From Candidatus Dormiibacterota bacterium (GTDB taxonomy: Bacteria > Chloroflexota > Dormibacteria > Aeolococcales > Aeolococcaceae), in the NCBI GenBank assembly GCA_003170875.1, contig PMYJ01000080.1:1-7548 (forward strand): a DNA stretch of 7,548 bases, read 5' to 3'. A program made the position numbers and the translations under genes. Position 1 is the stretch's first letter. The number at the start of each line of letters is the position of its first letter. This document shows, in pieces, positions 5,968-7,548 of this stretch. Below the pieces are notes generated by a model, which was given only the letters and a program-made list of their open reading frames with translations, did not search any database and was not told the DNA's origin.

Positions 5968-7548
<1,581 letters not shown>

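Overview
This is a 7.5-kb stretch of very GC-rich bacterial DNA. Third codon positions are almost always G or C, which also explains the many long spurious antisense frames. The genes are ordinary chromosomal metabolic genes; I see no mobile element, CRISPR array, tRNA or rRNA. The composition, GTG starts, tightly overlapped genes and a eukaryote/actinobacterial-like delta-1-pyrroline-5-carboxylate dehydrogenase suggest a high-GC lineage such as Actinomycetota, Chloroflexota or Dormibacterota-like bacteria. The sequence alone does not decide between these.

Plus strand, 1-5967. The window opens in the C-terminal third of a dihydrolipoamide dehydrogenase (E3). A roughly 21-bp degenerate tandem repeat begins in its last codons, followed by a 264-bp non-coding leader with several potential hairpins. 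Next comes a branched-chain 2-oxoacid dehydrogenase gene set: E1-alpha (645-1649), E1-beta (1649-2632) and E2 acyltransferase (2668-4170). The order E3-E1a-E1b-E2 is the same as in the Bacillus lpdV-bkdAA-bkdAB-bkdB cluster. The run continues with a 36-residue single-helix membrane miniprotein (4170-4280), a classical short-chain dehydrogenase/reductase (4280-5104) and an NmrA-like NAD(P)-binding protein (5101-5967). Junctions are 1-4 nt overlaps except at E1b-E2 (35 nt), so E1a to the NmrA-like gene looks like one translationally coupled operon.

Minus strand, 7548-5968. A delta-1-pyrroline-5-carboxylate (glutamate semialdehyde) dehydrogenase converges on the operon. Its stop codon directly abuts the stop codon of the NmrA-like gene, with no base between them. 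Its reading frame stays open through the right edge with conserved N-terminal sequence, so its true start lies outside the window.

Together, E1, E2 and E3 would convert branched-chain 2-oxoacids, produced by transamination of Val, Leu and Ile, to acyl-CoAs, NADH and CO2 for catabolism or as primers for branched fatty acids. The two reductase-like proteins have unknown substrates. The convergent gene is the second step of proline breakdown to glutamate. The most novel item is the miniprotein nested by stop/start overlaps between E2 and the SDR; next is the tandem repeat that includes the E3 stop codon.
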